From Elmis aenea (taxonomy: Eukaryota; Arthropoda; Insecta; Coleoptera; Elmidae), in NCBI GenBank assembly GCA_947652605.1, contig OX393579.1, positions 21,287,674 to 21,351,673 on the forward strand: a stretch of 64,000 nt of DNA. Direction: 5' to 3'. The notes below the pieces were generated by a model that saw nothing but the letters and a program-made list of their open reading frames with translations, searched no databases and had not been told where the DNA came from. A program made the translations under genes and the position numbers. Positions 21,886 through 33,800 of the stretch are shown here, piece after piece. Numbering within the stretch: the first letter of the stretch is position 1; every line of letters starts with the position of its first letter.

Positions 21886-21930
21886 TTTATCAACACTTAA
21901 AATATTTGCGCCGATAACGGGGACACCCTG

Positions 21931-22941
21931 TATAATAAAACTAACGTATATAGTTGATATTTGACTGTCGCACCACTATAACTTTTTGTAAATCGTGAAA
22001 ATTTCACTATAGAATGACGTTCAAATGTTTTTCTACGATGATATATCAGTCAGACTGGCGAAATTCAACTTTTTTTCTTTAATAATCATGGTGTACTTTA
22101 TTTTTATTAACAATGATAGAGTGTTAAGTCCCAAATTTGGAAATTTAACGTAAGATTGCTTATTGTCATATTTTCATTTTTTCCTATACACTCTTTTGCA
22201 ACCCTATAAACAATAAGGGTACTTTACTACTGTAAATACTTCTTAAATCGCTTAAATCTAGTTCCATATGAATTTTTAATGAAGTATTTTCATTTAAAAA
22301 AAATTAGTTTAGGACCTTGCATTAACTTTTATGAATAATTAAATTTTCTGCTATTGAAAAGCTTTTCCATTTGTTGCAGACTTTTTAAATGACACTGCAT
22401 AATTTTCAGTTTTTACCAAGACGTTTTTATATTTTTAATATTTCACTCTTATAGTTTCGTTTAATAAGGATTTTAAGCAGTTCACGAAGGAAATGTCTAA
22501 AATAATGTATTTTAGTGAACAGCCTGTTAACTTTTATTACGCTAGAAATCAGAACGTAGTTTCGTTGAGGCAGTATTGGGTATATTTATATCTATTGCGT
22601 AGCCGAGTAAAGAAGACTGCCGAACGAATTTTATTCCCTTAACACTTTTATTACCTAAAATGGAAGTTCAAATTACAGAATAAGACAAGCTATTATTCAC
22701 AAAAAAATTTAATTTAATATCAGATATAACGCTGTTATTTTCAGGTTTTCTTACATTACTGAATTAATACTTTATGATGATTTGGGTTTCGAATATCTCA
22801 TTAATTTTGGTAGAATACAGAAACCTTTCTAAAACAGTAAATTATTATTAACTGTTTTTATAAAACATACTGAACGATTTATTGAACTAGCTTGGTTTAT
22901 TGTACAGTAGCAAAGTTTGTTAAATCAGAATAGATTTAAGC
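21931..22941. other. No recognizable gene or element
   Basis: AT-rich DNA. No coding motif or element end seen. Confidence 0.5.
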
Positions 22942-23599
22942 CAGCGTTTCTCAACCTTTTTATATTTGCGCTCCACTTTTCTTCATCAAAAGTTATTGCA
23001 CCCCCCTTTTCATATCAATTTTTTGTACCTTCCTTCCAATCCTCTTGTCCTGCTAAAACACTGTATTTGTTTTTATTTCTCAACCGTCTTTGGACTGATT
23101 GCATTATTTTAAAAATGTGTATTTTTGTTAGTACCTTTATTTATTTTATTTTTTTAATTGAGAGTTTAGGGACGCTTCGACAACTGAGGTCACTAGCGTC
23201 CGGGAGGAGGGGGCGGGGAACAAGCAAAGGGTTGGTAAGGTAAGGGTAGGTGGAGGTACTGTCACAGCATTTGCCTATAGTAGGTAGGGTAAACCACCTG
23301 AAACCCCTACGATGACGCGGGATTCGACCCACGCCTCCCGATTTTACTCGCTAGGTTGCATACCAACCAGCCACCGAGCTCGGTGTACCTTTATTTAAGT
23401 TAATGCGAACTTAAAAATACATTGAAATCCGTAACACTAGTTATTAGGCTGACTAAGAACCTACCGTATGTGTGACTGCTGTTATTTTTAGTACGTGTTT
23501 TAGTTTTTTGTTGTTGCTTTAAAAAAAAGTGTTGCTTTCGATTTTAAGTTTTCTTTGCGCCACTCCTAGGGGTGCGCCCTGCAAGTTGGGAATCACTAG
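22942..23599. mobile_element. CAGYG-type nonautonomous hAT element (copy 1), carrying a SINE
   Basis: The left end cagcgtttctcaaccttttt and right end gggtgcgccctgcaagttgg then aatcacta match the ends of the elements at 61072 and 63179. The target duplication is poorly preserved. The SINE at 23144-23384 lies inside. No coding capacity. Confidence 0.7.
23144..23384 (-). mobile_element. tRNA-derived SINE
   Basis: On the minus strand the head reads accgagctcggtggctggttg, with an A-box-like tggctggttggtatgca, then a B-box-like gggtcgaatccc about 50 nt on, as in RNA polymerase III promoters of tRNA-derived SINEs. The far end is A-rich on that strand. The element is bounded by a perfect 13-bp duplication gtacctttattta (23131-23143 and 23385-23397). 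It is inserted in a hAT MITE. The tRNA of origin is not assigned. Confidence 0.8.
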
Positions 23600-24468
23600 T
23601 TTAATTTTAAATTTATTTTGCACTTCGTCGATTAATCGAATGTTAACAAAAAAATGTAGGAGTAGTATATATATTTTTAAATCATATTGTCTACGTTTGA
23701 GCTTATTACTTGCGCAAGCTACAATACACTATGTCATTGTCGTTTTAGTTTGTCATTACTTATTGCCATTAATATTATAATACTTTGTGATTACTAATAT
23801 TTCTGATGTCGTTTTTTATTTCTGATTACAATCATACAAACGTGATCTGTAGAGCTTACAACAATATATGAACTTTGATATTTTTGCAACGCATTATTAT
23901 TATTATTATTACTAATATTTCGTAGAGAAGTCCACTTTCGAGTTCTTGTGCTGCGACCTATTGATCTATTGTTACGCTAATATTTTATCTAATTAATATT
24001 ATTTAAATTGATGTATTAAAGTTTATTAAACCCCGTTAAAAAGTATTATGTTTCAGACTGCAAACTTAACAGTATTCAAACATCGTATGTTCGTATGTTG
24101 TAAGTGCACAATAAGCGAATTCTGTTAAGTTACGTACCATGCATTTCCTGTTAAAATATCATGTTGCTAAGCCAGGGTATTTCGTGTAATAATCTTTTTT
24201 AAGAAGCCAGTCATCGTTTGCTTCACAATCTAGATGGCCGCGATACCCTGGTTCAGTAATGTTCAATCCAAATCAATATAAGATTCTTCAAGTGATTGTG
24301 TAAATGTTCATCATGGTTTTTGGTAATAAATATGCTCCTCAAGTTCATTCGATTATCATTTTAGTAAATTCTACGATCCCCAGCTACGACCCCCAAAGTG
24401 CACGATGGCTTTAAGAATAAATCCTTTAAAGCTAACGTGACACTATTGTACCCTCTAGCGACAGCTCC
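23600..24468. other. Gene-free spacer with an (ATT) microsatellite and a short inverted pair
   Basis: tattattattattatta lies at about 23894. At 24172-24252 ccagggtatttcg faces cgataccctgg across about 55 bp, possibly a tiny MITE. Otherwise nothing is recognizable. Confidence 0.45.
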
Positions 24469-25035
24469 TTAAAGGAGTTCTGTGTTTTTAAAAAACTTAA
24501 GGATTTTCTTTAAGGGTGTGTTTATTAGCTCTTGTCGGTTGGTTTTTTTCATCCCTAGAAGTCTACGATAGTGTGTGAATCCTTTACACTGGTATACTAC
24601 ATGAAAAATAATTTTATCTTCTTCACCACATCCTCTGCATATATCGGTCTCTACGAGCCCTATTATGTAGAAGTGTTTGTTTAGCCCACAGTGTCCTGTG
24701 ATGAGCCCTGTGGCTGCTTTGATGTCTACTCTGCTCATCTGGACCATTTCTTTTGTTTTTTCCTTAGAGATATTTGACAGGATAGAATGGGGTTGTTGGG
24801 CTACATTTTTCAAAGAGCAATATGCCCCTGTATTAATGTCTATTAGACATCGCTTAACTGTTTCATAGGATGTGTCAACTGCGAGTTCTGGTCTGAAGGA
24901 AGGTGTCTCACTACCAATTTTGGCTAGGCGATCTGCCTTCTCGTTCTCTGGTAAATTAGTGTGCCCTGGACACCATATTAGTTAAACGTTATTTCTGCTT
25001 TCTAGCAGGTTAAGTGCCCGGATGCAGTCCAAAAC
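24469..25035 (-). pseudogene. LINE ORF2 C-terminus with RNase H remnant (Jockey/R1/I-like)
   Basis: The minus strand shows an RNase H-like segment ending WCPGHTNLPENEKADRLAK, the typical final RNase H motif with its conserved His and Asp/Glu-N-x-x-AD. It continues into a tail frame with AATGLITGHCGLNKHF and a CRGCGEED...HVVYQC zinc-binding motif (C-x2-C...H...C). These are standard for the RNase H and post-RNase H region of R1/Jockey-like LINEs. A stop codon lies just upstream of the WCPGH segment, and the reverse transcriptase is absent. It is a 5-prime-truncated, inactive fragment. Confidence 0.75.
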
Positions 25036-25129
25036 AAATCCTGAGTTATGAGTTTACTTGCGACAAGCCAAGAGCTTTTTTGTCATGTAACAATTTATCT
25101 TACTGTTTTTATTTGGTATGTGTCATCAT

Positions 25130-25460
25130 AAAGGATGGGGAGTCGGAGTCGGGATTCGAAGAAGGAGTCGGGAGTTGGAGTCGGAAGTCTAAAAAACCAT
25201 CGTCTCTCGAATCATTAATTCATTTGTTATCATGTATAAGAACAGAACGAAAACGTAAACACAATAACAAGATTCACCAAAATCGTTTTAAAAGGAAAAC
25301 GGGAACGACATTTTATCTTTTTGTATAATATTGGAAACCAAATTAAAAATGTTCGATAATGATTTAAACCGGTTTTCTTCTTAATGTTCTTCCGTTTAAC
25401 GCCTTAGGGAAAGGAGTCGGGAGTCGGTTTAAAAAATACCGCTTCGGGGGTCGTTTATTT
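25130..25460 (+). repeat. GAGTCGG-rich dispersed repeat, copy 2
   Basis: Starts aaggatggggagtcggagtc with several more gagtcgg words and ends with ggagtcgggagtcggttt and cgggggtcgttt. It is the same family as 14085-14165. Probably a nonautonomous DNA element; ends not proven. Confidence 0.45.
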
Positions 25461-26251
25461 TCTGCCTGGTTATTAAAAATATCATTTAAAAATTATATTA
25501 ATATTAATTGCATTATATAGTTGTTGCAACAATAACACAGCTGTTAGGGTGGTTAAAATTTAGTCTGAAAAAATGGAAAATAAATTAATCTACCACGGGT
25601 GCATTAAAATGTATAAACATGCTCGTATAATACAAATGGTTTAAACAAACGCTTAATAAATCTATATAATATAGCTTAGGAATATTGTTACAACGCTTTT
25701 GTTTGTTCTTAATAATTATATTTAAAAAGCTTTAAGATGTGGGTTCTAAGTAAATATAAACCAATTTAAAAAATAAAATCTAGTGGAAGATCAACAAATT
25801 TTGTCGAAACTTCGGATTATTAAACCTAAATATGTTTAGAATATAGCTTACACACAAGCGTAAAACCTAACGAATGAAGTAAAATATTTTACTGTGTATC
25901 GAGGCGTTGTGAGTAAAAAATGTATAAGGGAGGCTTGATAAAAGTTTAATCCTCAATCCTCAGAATTTCTTTGTTGTCCTTTTTAGAAGTGCGCAGATTT
26001 CCGATACAGTTGCGCGCAAAAAAAAATTTCACTTAAATTCTGCAACCACTCTTAAGTATTACGCGCATACATGTAGAAGATAATACTTAAAAAGTTATTT
26101 ATAAATTATACTCCTTTTAGGAAAATCAAAAAGATAAAATTATTTTTTTTTAAATAATTGTCGGTTTGTTTCAAACTATTTTTAAATTACTAAATGATCG
26201 TTTTGATGTACTGTAGTTGAATATCGTGTTATATTATGCTCGGTTCATTGT
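25461..26251. other. No recognizable gene or element
   Basis: AT-rich spacer. Confidence 0.5.
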
Positions 26252-27011
26252 TTAACCTCTTTAGGGATACTGGCACATATGTGTACGTTTAGTTTTTTTA
26301 TAAGTCAGCCGTGGTAAAAAAAAATTAATGAAAATTACTACAAGTAGGCAATCACTACAATATTTGCTAACAAAAAAAAAAGAAATATGGGCAAACAAAC
26401 ATAAATTGTCATATTGCTGGTCAGAATAAATAGCGTGGTACTGAAATTTGTTGACCATTTTTCTATACTAATAAATTTATTTTATTATTAACCGAAGATC
26501 TCTATAATTTCAGTTTAAAAAAGTTGAAAGATATGTAAAATATATTTAATTAACATAAACCATGTAAATTTTAGAGATTACTTACAATATTCATGCTCAT
26601 TGACAAGACATTAGTAAACGTACACATCTGTGTACGCTTATCAACACTGGTAGTAATTTTTTTCTAAACCTCGCATATTGTTATGTGCTACATATTGATT
26701 ATCTTCTGTATTGTATGTGCAACCAGTATTTTAAAGGAATGGAGGATATGGGTACAAAGCGTTATTTTTGTCTAATTTGTTATATATGCGAGAAATGCAA
26801 TGAACCTGTGCCCTGAATGTATGAAGTCATTTAATTTATAACGTGCCCTTACCGCCCAATGGCCACAAATGCGTGCATTATTTTTCGCTTTTGTTTTTTA
26901 AAATTTCTGTTTTAATTCATTGTTTTGAATGTATTTTCAATAAAAATTACGTTTTTAAAAATTAAAAGTCCTTTTTTGCGGCTTTTATTAATTCGTCCCT
27001 GAAGAGGTTAA
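26252..27011 (+). mobile_element. piggyBac-like element remnant flanked by TTAA
   Basis: The left edge TTAAcctctttaggga and the inverted right edge tccctgaagaggTTAA give the TTAA duplication specific to piggyBac. Near the right end the plus strand retains the cysteine-rich tail of the transposase. Internal repeats of gtgtacg / cgtacac occur near the left end and at 26620. Internally deleted and inactive. Confidence 0.75.
26731..26839 (+). pseudogene. piggyBac transposase C-terminal cysteine-rich finger
   Basis: The frame contains KRYFCLICYICEKCNEPV, then after a small frameshift CPECMKSFN, followed by a stop. The CxxC...CxxC...CxxC spacing just before the right terminus is that of the piggyBac C-terminal zinc-binding domain. 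The upstream catalytic domain is not recognizable. Confidence 0.6.
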
Positions 27012-27600
27012 TTACAAACAAAAGCTACTTTTTTTTCTCCAGTACATTTCTACAAGTAGGTGTCTGCCAACATCCTTTTTCTTTAATAGCAACTATGTAG
27101 CCTTGTAGTTGACCGTTGAAGTTGAAACTATCTAAAAACTCTTTAACTGAGTATGTTGAGCAAAGAAAGAAAATCACTTAAATAATCCAACACCTATCTC
27201 AGTACACTTATTAGGCCAGATTGCATAAGTTGAACCTGAGATTAACCCCGGGATTAAACCACGAAAACCCTAGAACTAGGCAAAATCGCAGCATAGCTGG
27301 CGCTGATGTTGCCCAGCATCAGGGTTTAACTTGTATTTTAACACCAGTGCTACTTTGTGCAATCGGGTTTTAAAGTAGCAAAAATTAACAGTGGTGTTAA
27401 ACAAGTCCATTAAATAAGTATACTTAGATCGACTCTTTAAAACTTTACCTACCGGAACCTATTAATAGTTTTTTTTCTGCCAGAGCTTATCGACCGGGTG
27501 CCTATTAATTGGCCTTTGCTTATCTCGTTATTCTGCCTGCCAGTTGTTTAAGTGTATGGTAAACTCCCAATAGTCTTATAATATTATGAAATTTTCACTT
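27012..27600. other. Gene-free; possible short MITE at 27211-27371
   Basis: ggccagattgcataag at 27213 faces ctttgtgcaatcggg near 27355, suggesting a ~160-bp inverted-end element. No target duplication is confirmed. Confidence 0.3.
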
Positions 27601-28230
27601 CTTACAATTGATTATCATCTTCATTGAGCTGTATAATCCTTAGGATTATTGCTAACGCCGAGGCGTTTTTTAAATCCGTTTATTAAGGTGGATCGGTCCT
27701 CTCTCTCTGATTTTCTAAGCTTGTTGTTGGTCCTGGCTGCCTCCGTTATTTTCTTTCATTCTTTCTCATCTTTGCATTTCGATTTTCAGTCAATTATTCC
27801 CAATGTCTTTGTATCTTCCCCCAGGGCATCTTTTCATCTTTTTCTTGGTCTTCCCCTGTTCCTGGGCCAAATAGTGATCCATTGTGTTATCTTCTGATCA
27901 TTTCGGTTGGTTTCCTTCTCGTGATGTGTTCTGCCCATCTTAGTCGTTGTGCTTTAATGTGTCGAATGGTATTTTCGCCTCCGAGTTCCTTCTCTATTTC
28001 TTTGTTTCTTCTCATTCTTACTTCTTCATCTCTTGTTACGTTATGTTAGGTTAGTATAGCTCTCATTATTTTTCTCTCCACTATTTTTAAGTGTTCCTCT
28101 TCTTTTTTATTTATTGTTAATGTTTCCATAGCATATGCTATGACGGGTCTTATCGGAGTTTTGCATATTTTTATTTTTGTTCTTTTACTTAGTGTTTACT
28201 CTTTAGTAGGGTTTTGTTTTTGCGAAACAT
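27600..28230 (-). pseudogene. Decayed LINE reverse-transcriptase C-terminus
   Basis: On the minus strand, broken frames resemble the LINE ORF2 tail: segments like DGQNTSREGN, KRCPGGRYKDIG and KMQR*ERMKEN stand where GHxxRM, GRPRKRWxD and DWKxxxxDRxxW motifs are expected. There are multiple stops and frameshifts. The family appears different from the intact LINE at 41677. Confidence 0.55.
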
Positions 28231-28248
28231 AAACATAAAAACTACCAT

Positions 28249-28348
28249 AAAGGTCAACTCACACCGGCGCGATCTCGACGCGGTCGCAGGCGCGGTCACG
28301 ATAATAAGTAACCTTGGTTACCAATCGCGCCGGTGTGTGTGGACCTTT
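28249..28348. mobile_element. Short GC-rich MITE (~100 bp)
   Basis: aaaggtcaactcacaccggc faces gccggtgtgtgtggaccttt; the interior is rich in gcggtcgc. Flanking ta/tta is compatible with TA or TTA duplication. Confidence 0.6.
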
Positions 28349-29301
28349 AGGCCTAAATCAATCTCGAAATTATTAATTTAAATTTAAAAATGAGTCGGGT
28401 AGAAATTTTATTGATTGCAGTTATGTCTACCAACTCCTTTCATTTCATTTTAGTAAGATTGTCTAAATTTAGTAAAGATTGTTTAACGTCTTGTAAACGT
28501 GGTTAATTATAGACTAAGGGTAGACTAGATAAATAATTCTGTACCTCAGGAGTAAAAGGTCGGATGTCACTTTTCTTAAATTTTTCAGTATGCAGGAAAA
28601 AGATTTTTTTGTTTGTTCAACCTCTGATACTTTGCCACCTTATTACTTACTTCCTTAATGCTTATACAATGATAAGTAATATACTTATTTTTATCATATG
28701 TTTAACGAACTTTAAATAAGAAACTGAAGAAAAATATTTAAAAAAATGTAATTGTAAAAAAACACCCGACCTTTTACTTCTGAGGTACAGAATTTATTTA
28801 TCTGATCTCCTGGTATATGAAGTTAACCAGAACCACGTAATAAATGTGTAGTGAAGCAAATCTGATTGGCGACCTTCTCAAGCTAACTTAAATAGTTAAC
28901 TAATGTGGTAATTGGATGTAACCTGATTTGCGAACTGACCTGGTCGCTTGGACAACGTCTGAACCTGGATTACGTGTCGCTGCTTGACGACATTTCTCTT
29001 AAGCTGACCATGCACAACTCCGTCGAACTAATGCTTAAATTTATGTGGCAAGTCACTTCTACAGTTGACACAACATTTAGGGTAGAATTAAACTGTTTGA
29101 AGCAGTATCAAGAGATTTAAATGTGTTTAAGCAGCGTTTACATAAAGCAATATTTCATTTTGTAACGCAAGTTTACATTTCTGATTATGTAAGAAGTTGT
29201 TAAATATAATTAACTTTTGTTATTATTGTTTTACTGCGCGTTTGAACATTTTGCAGCAAATTTTGAAATCCAAGACAGATTATGACTATGCTAAAACAAC
29301 A
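28349..29301. other. Gene-free; inverted pair around 28535-28805
   Basis: The segment aattctgtacctcaggagta at 28533 is inverted at about 28776 (cttctgaggtacagaatt), preceded by cgaccttttac. Arms of about 35 bp with ~200 bp between suggest a MITE. The flanking DNA is featureless. Confidence 0.4.
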
Positions 29302-29303
29302 TA

Positions 29304-30811
29304 CAGGGTGATTCACGAGAGAGTACGAGCCTGAGATTCTCAAAATAGGCAGCCCAACATGCAAATCATGAACTGCTTTGATTTCTAAATTTATATTTAA
29401 GCTGTTTTAAATCAAAGACACATGACTTATTTAATTGACAGATTGAAAAGAAAGTTTTGTTGCGTAAGTTAGTAGACAATTTGAATTCAAATAAAGCTTG
29501 AAATGTATACAAATGACGAAAAAACCGACATGATCTTAATTTTTGGGGAATGTCGCAGAAATGCTTCAGAAGCTGCAAGATTATATTCACAAAGGTATCC
29601 TAACCGCAGGTCCCCAACCGATAAAATTTTCCGAAGGCAAAATTGGCCAGCATTGAAAAGACTCAACAAAAGAACAACAACATGCGAAGAAAATGAAATT
29701 AATGTAATCGAAGCTATTACTCAAGATCCGCATATTAGTCAAAGAACAATTTCCGGACAGGTAGGCATTAGCCAGGCTTCAGTTTCGAGAATCATTAGAG
29801 CTAACCAATTTCACCCCTATCATGTACATTTGGTTCAGAATCTTGAAGAAAACGATTTTCTGAAAAGGTTGCAGTTTATTCATTTCATGAGACATGAAAT
29901 TAATGGCAACGATAATTTTTTAAACTGCGTTCTCTTCAGTGATGAAGCGCGTTTTAGTAACAATGGTAGTGTCAATAAACATAATTGCCATTATTATGCC
30001 CAAGAACCCTCGGTGGATGGTAGCTGCGCATTTTCAAAGGGTGTACATCGTAAATGTGTGGTGCGGCATTCTGGAAGATCACGTTATAGGTCCACATTTC
30101 TTTGAAGAAATTTAACAGGAGAGATCTATTTAGATTTTCTCGTTAATATCTTGCCAACCATACTTGATGGTGTGGATTTACTTACAAGACAGCAGATGTT
30201 TTACCAGCATGACCATATCAATGTAAGAAATTATTTAAATCGAGCTTACGAAAATAAGTGGATTGGTAGAGGCGCTGTTGTTCCCTGGCCACCCCGTAGT
30301 CCTCATATCACACCCTTAGATTTCTTTTTGTGGGGCTACGTGAAAGAGTAAGTTTACCAGACACCTATTGAAAATGAGTAGCATTTGAGAAACAGAATTG
30401 AAGAAGCTTGCAGATCCATAACACCACAAATGCTAGCTCGCGTAAGGAGGTCATTCTTGAGAAGATTAGAAGAGTGCGAGACAAATAATGGGGTACACTT
30501 TGAACATTTATTAGGTTAATGTTTCCATTCCTTATAATTTTTTCCTTTTATGTAACCTGTAAAATTTATAAATAAAACTTTGACTTTCTATTTAAACATA
30601 TTTTGTTTAAAACATGTGTGTTCGTTCAGAGCAGGAATGCAGGAAAATTAATGGAACTTGGTAATTTCCAGTTCAATTTGTTTCAGTAAATAGGCATCTA
30701 CGTTTCTTAGATAAATAGATATAAATTTAGACATCAAAGTTTCCTGTGCTCTGATTGTTGGGTTGCCTATTTTGAGAACAGCAGGCTCGTAATCTCCGGT
30801 GAATCACCCTG
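29304..30811 (+). mobile_element. Mariner-family (IS630/Tc1/mariner) transposon with both ends
   Basis: The left end cagggtgattcacgagagag and inverted right end ggtgaatcaccctg are flanked by TA (29302-29303 and 30812-30813). The inverted ends extend through cgagcctgagattctcaaaa and match the right end with small differences. It encodes one broken transposase. At 1,508 bp it is full length for the family, but inactive. Confidence 0.9.
29503..30519 (+). pseudogene. Mariner-family transposase, frameshifted
   Basis: The first 170 residues are open. They comprise an N-terminal helix-turn-helix region (YTNDEKTDMILIFGE, AARLYSQRYPNRR), a second HTH around ISGQVGISQASVSRII, and the first catalytic aspartate in LFSDEARF. 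Reading then shifts near 30003 and again near 30108. The later frame holds YQHD (second catalytic Asp) and WPPRSP...TPLDFFLWGY (third acidic residue, an Asp). The usual residues after YQHD are shortened, pointing to a small deletion. Two in-frame stops follow (about 30350 and 30378), then the C-terminus VRRSFLRRLEECETNNG with a stop at 30517-30519. Cut-and-paste transposase, now nonfunctional. Confidence 0.88.
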
Positions 30812-30813
30812 TA

Positions 30814-33800
30814 TATAAACAAAAACGTCGTTTTTATACTCTTCTAGCAAAAAAATTCATCCAATAAATTCAAATACAGATTTTTTTCACAATATTTATA
30901 AACGGGATTTTTCTTTGATTACAAGAAGGTTTAATTGTTTTCCATAACAATTAAAATGTTCATGATCGTCAAACGCGTTTCGTATCTTTTGTATCCATTG
31001 TCTTTTGTAAGAAATCTACTTTGAACGTTTCTACGAACAACAAATGATTAAAAAGTATCTGGAGATAGCACAATAGTAATTTATTTTACGTTAACTGTAA
31101 TGCAATAGTCTTTTTCATTATCACTTGCTTCTAAAATAATGATATAAATGTATTTATTAAAAAAGCGTGGGTAATGTAGAGGTACTTTAAAAACGACGTG
31201 TTACTAAACAGTTAGTAAAATATGGAACAGTAACAAAAAATTATAAAATATTAGCAATAATCTTTTATGTTGCAAGTAATTTTTTGGCAACGTGTTTTAA
31301 TTTGGGATAAATTACGATATTTACAAGTTTTTAAATAACCTTGCGCTTATTTTATTGAATTAAAAGTGTTAATTGTACTTGTTATTTTAATTATGATATT
31401 GAATTAGCCTTCATTGTGCAGTCCAATAACTGCTACACAGTAAAAATAAATAAATGGAAACTGCAGTAAATAATCGCACATGTTACCAATCAACAGTCTT
31501 TCTGCAAATGCATGGCGAAGGTCCTATCAGTGTTATTGCGTCGAAATCATATTATTTATTATACTGAACCAGTTATAAAAACTTAAATAACTCAAAAACT
31601 ATTGATTTTAGGTACAAAACAATGTTTTTGAAAGAGAATTAGATTTTGCATCTAAAAATCACGATCCGTTTAAATAAACAATGTTACGTATCGGTGCGCA
31701 AAAACAAACCGCAGTGTATAGCTAAGAATAATTTTAGTTAGGTAGTAAATTGCTACAAACAACTTTTGTTTAAAAATTTTGTACAAATTTTTACTATTAA
31801 CAACGCTATGGCATAATTCGTCCTAGCTGGGACACCCTGTTTAATACATACGAGCGTCGAGTTTATTAAGAATATAAAACAGAGTTAATAATTTTGAAGA
31901 CTTTATTTTGCAATGTTTAGGAATGTCTTCCGGCAATAATACACTACACGCCATTCTTAAATAATTTTTACTCCCTAAAAGTTCCCAACCAATCTTGTTT
32001 AGGAATATTTGCATTTAGTCATGAGTCCTTCTACTGTTATGGTGGTCATACACGTTGCGGTATACCTGTCAGGTTAATAATAAAATTTTATTCAATTTAT
32101 TAATTAGTATTAATAAATAACTGTGATCAGAATTTTTAGTTTTATGTATTGGCTTTAAAATCTAGTAAACCAAAATAATCCAAACTAAACCTAAAAAGAA
32201 TAGATAGGTACTGTGTAACATTTAAAAAGTTGTTTAAATTTTGTTGTTGTGAATTTTAAAGTTTATATAAATAAATGAATTAAAGTAAAGAAAAACTACG
32301 TCGAATATACTACTATATGATATACTAACGTAAAAAGCATTAAACTTTTGTTTAATAGTAATTGAGTTACACCAATAATATAGTTAGCATAAACTGTTTT
32401 TACAAATTGAACTTTGTTTACTAAATTGGTTTTATCGGTTGTTATTCCGTGGCAAATGAATTTTTGTCCTTTATTTTGCTCAAGGTTATTTGTTGTTTAT
32501 AGGGTTTATCTATATTGGTAACACATCCTCTATGGTTTGTTTATTTTTGCGAGTAAACATACTTTTTTTTTTCTTTGTTACAGCTCTATTTTGCTAAATT
32601 ATCTCCTCAATGTCAATATTTTGTTTTGTTCAATATTTTTTTCTGGAAGAAAAATTAGCAGTTAATAAAAAACAAGGTCAATTTACTAAATTGACTGTAA
32701 TTATGGTATATTTCCATAATTTACATACACACAAATGCGAATTTATTTTTATATCTTATTTTGTTATTTTCGATTCAATCAACAAGTATTTAAAAAACAG
32801 GTATCTTGAACAATTTTTTTTTTCTCCGGCAACAAACAACGTTAATTTGAGAAAATAAAAGTATTTCTGTAAATGAATGCGGAGTTTTAAAAAAGAAAAT
32901 ATATATTTGTAAATCAATATTACGCATTTACGTATGTACAAACAGTGACTTTCGAGAATTTGTACAAACAGCAAAATGTTTTTAAAAGCTTTAAAAAACA
33001 TCTGCACCAAAAGTTTTACCTTTTGATTGGACGTATATATTTAACGATAACGGTTATACATATAACATTGTAATGCATAATAATGTACCTATGCCCATAC
33101 AGTTTTTTTTTATTTACCACAAATACAATTTAATGTGACTTTTGCCTTTTACACAAAATTAATATATTTAAGGCACTGGACAATTCACTAATACTGCATA
33201 ACACATACTATATTAAACACATTCCAAAAAATCCCAAAATATTTGAAAAACTTTGATTTCAAGTTTAACTTTAGCTTCTTATTCTTAACTTAGATATTTA
33301 AAGTTTTAATTTCAAATTGACACCCCTACATAGTTTGTAGGATTCGAAATTAAACTGTTTTAATTTTCACAGGTGCTGTATTAGATTTTGATGCCATGGG
33401 TTGTTAACAAATGTTTACTTTATTAAGTATACAATGATTATTGGATTTAAAAATGAACATATACCGTAAGTCCAAGCCAAAACGAATTACATATTTGGTA
33501 TCTTTGTTACTATTAAAGAATTTGAAAAAAAAAATTGTAGTTATTAATTACATAATTTTTTGCTTTAAAGGAAATCCAAAAAAATGTAGGCATTTGAAAT
33601 TATGTAATGATTAAAACAAATCGTATAAAAATTACACTGCTAACTGCACTCATATGTTAAATTCTCCATAATGACGTCACGTTTTGTCGTATGACAGCGG
33701 ATAAAAAGGTACCTAACTAAATATCCACTTGCATTTTTGCATGTAACTTTTGTTACCATGCAACCGACTTATGACTAAAAAATTTTGACGTTTTGTTAGT

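Larger units (their letters stand above)
20692..21930 (+). mobile_element. Mariner-family deletion derivative ending gggacaccctg-TA
   Basis: It holds the transposase N-terminus, then a long noncoding block also found in both arms of 52155-53701 and at 61662-62116. Shared segments include acaacctttcattttaaaga, cagcggttgcaaag and ttgatattttcggc. The right end is ggggacaccctg followed by TA; the left end is not preserved. A hAT MITE is inserted at 21462-21885. Confidence 0.65.

Noticed and set aside
23322..23384. tRNA gene on the minus strand
   Set aside because: A- and B-boxes are present but no complete cloverleaf or acceptor stem is evident, and the segment sits at the head of an element with a tail and a 13-bp duplication, so it is a SINE.
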